From: Aestuariivirga sp.
GTDB taxonomy: Bacteria; Pseudomonadota; Alphaproteobacteria; Rhizobiales; Aestuariivirgaceae
Direction of reading: 5' to 3'
NCBI GenBank assembly: GCA_020252385.1
Contig: JADCDC010000511.1
Location: 1 to 6,267 of the forward strand
Length of the DNA: 6,267 bases
Below the pieces are notes generated by a model. It ran no database searches. It saw nothing but the letters and a program-made list of their open reading frames with translations, and had not been told where the DNA came from. The translations under genes were made by a program, and so were the position numbers. Positions 6,204 to 6,267 of this stretch are shown piece by piece (position 1 is the stretch's first letter; every line of letters begins with the position of its first letter).

Positions 6204-6216
6204 CTGGGCCTATATC
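6188..6216 (+). promoter_or_regulatory. Likely sigma-70-type promoter of the NifU-like gene
   Basis: TTGAAA (6188-6193) and TATATC (6211-6216) are separated by exactly 17 bases, with 5 of 6 and 4 of 6 matches to the standard hexamers. The -10 ends 23 bases before the start codon at 6240, giving a short leader that holds the ribosome-binding site. It is the best promoter candidate in the window and suggests the NifU-like gene is transcribed independently of trpS. Confidence 0.5.
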
Positions 6217-6239
6217 ATTCCCGACCAGAGGAATCGGAC

Positions 6240-6267
6240 ATGTTCATCCAGACCGAAGCGACCCCCA
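6240..6267 (+). CDS. NifU-like Fe-S cluster scaffold protein, N-terminus only (3' end outside window)
   Basis: Only nine full codons are visible, reading MFIQTEATP. This is the start of the Nfu-type scaffold proteins of alphaproteobacteria and mitochondria (typically MFIQTEATPNPATLKF in Rhizobiales), which carry an N-terminal Nfu domain and a C-terminal NifU domain with a CxxC cluster-binding motif and deliver Fe-S clusters to target proteins. The ATG at 6240 has AGAGGA (6227-6232) 7 bases upstream, a strong ribosome-binding site. The position fits too: a NifU-like gene lies shortly downstream of trpS in many Rhizobiales, often with a universal-stress-protein gene between them, which is absent here. 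The call depends on a very short peptide but a distinctive one. Confidence 0.75.

Overview
The window looks like chromosomal DNA of a GC-rich alphaproteobacterium, most likely Rhizobiales (Hyphomicrobiales). Three things suggest this. There are strong third-position G/C preferences across all genes. A composite palindromic repeat of the AGCATGAT...ATCATGCT type, common between rhizobial genes, lies at 233-341. The gene pairs mutM/enoyl-CoA hydratase and trpS/NifU-like are both familiar from that order. The assignment is by recognition, not by database search.

Layout. Bases 1-232 hold the C-terminal half of an RbsD/FucU-family sugar mutarotase on the plus strand. It converges on a minus-strand pair across a 141-base spacer filled by two adjacent hairpin repeats. 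The minus-strand pair (3141 down to 374) is a DUF1800 protein followed 5 bases later by a DUF1501 protein with a Tat signal. This is a widespread two-gene unit of unknown function. Upstream of it is a 196-base AT-rich spacer (3142-3337) with a perfect DnaA-box sequence, a near-match and a short inverted repeat. Next, also on the minus strand, come an enoyl-CoA hydratase gene and mutM (8-base gap, mutM first), which form a likely operon. mutM is divergent from trpS (plus strand, 5116-6156). The last 28 bases start a NifU-like Fe-S scaffold gene, preceded by a credible promoter that overlaps an Irr-type iron control element.

How the genes relate. Most of the window is housekeeping: base-excision repair (MutM), acyl-CoA hydration, Trp-tRNA charging and Fe-S cluster assembly. 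The less understood part is the DUF1800-DUF1501 pair. It sits where, in many Rhizobiales, I would expect rpsT and dnaA downstream of the enoyl-CoA hydratase gene, so the AT-rich spacer may mark a rearrangement junction. I found no CRISPR array, insertion sequence, tRNA or rRNA, and nothing that clearly amounts to a new system. The best leads are the iron-control box before the NifU-like gene, the DnaA boxes at the possible synteny break, and the uncharacterised DUF pair.
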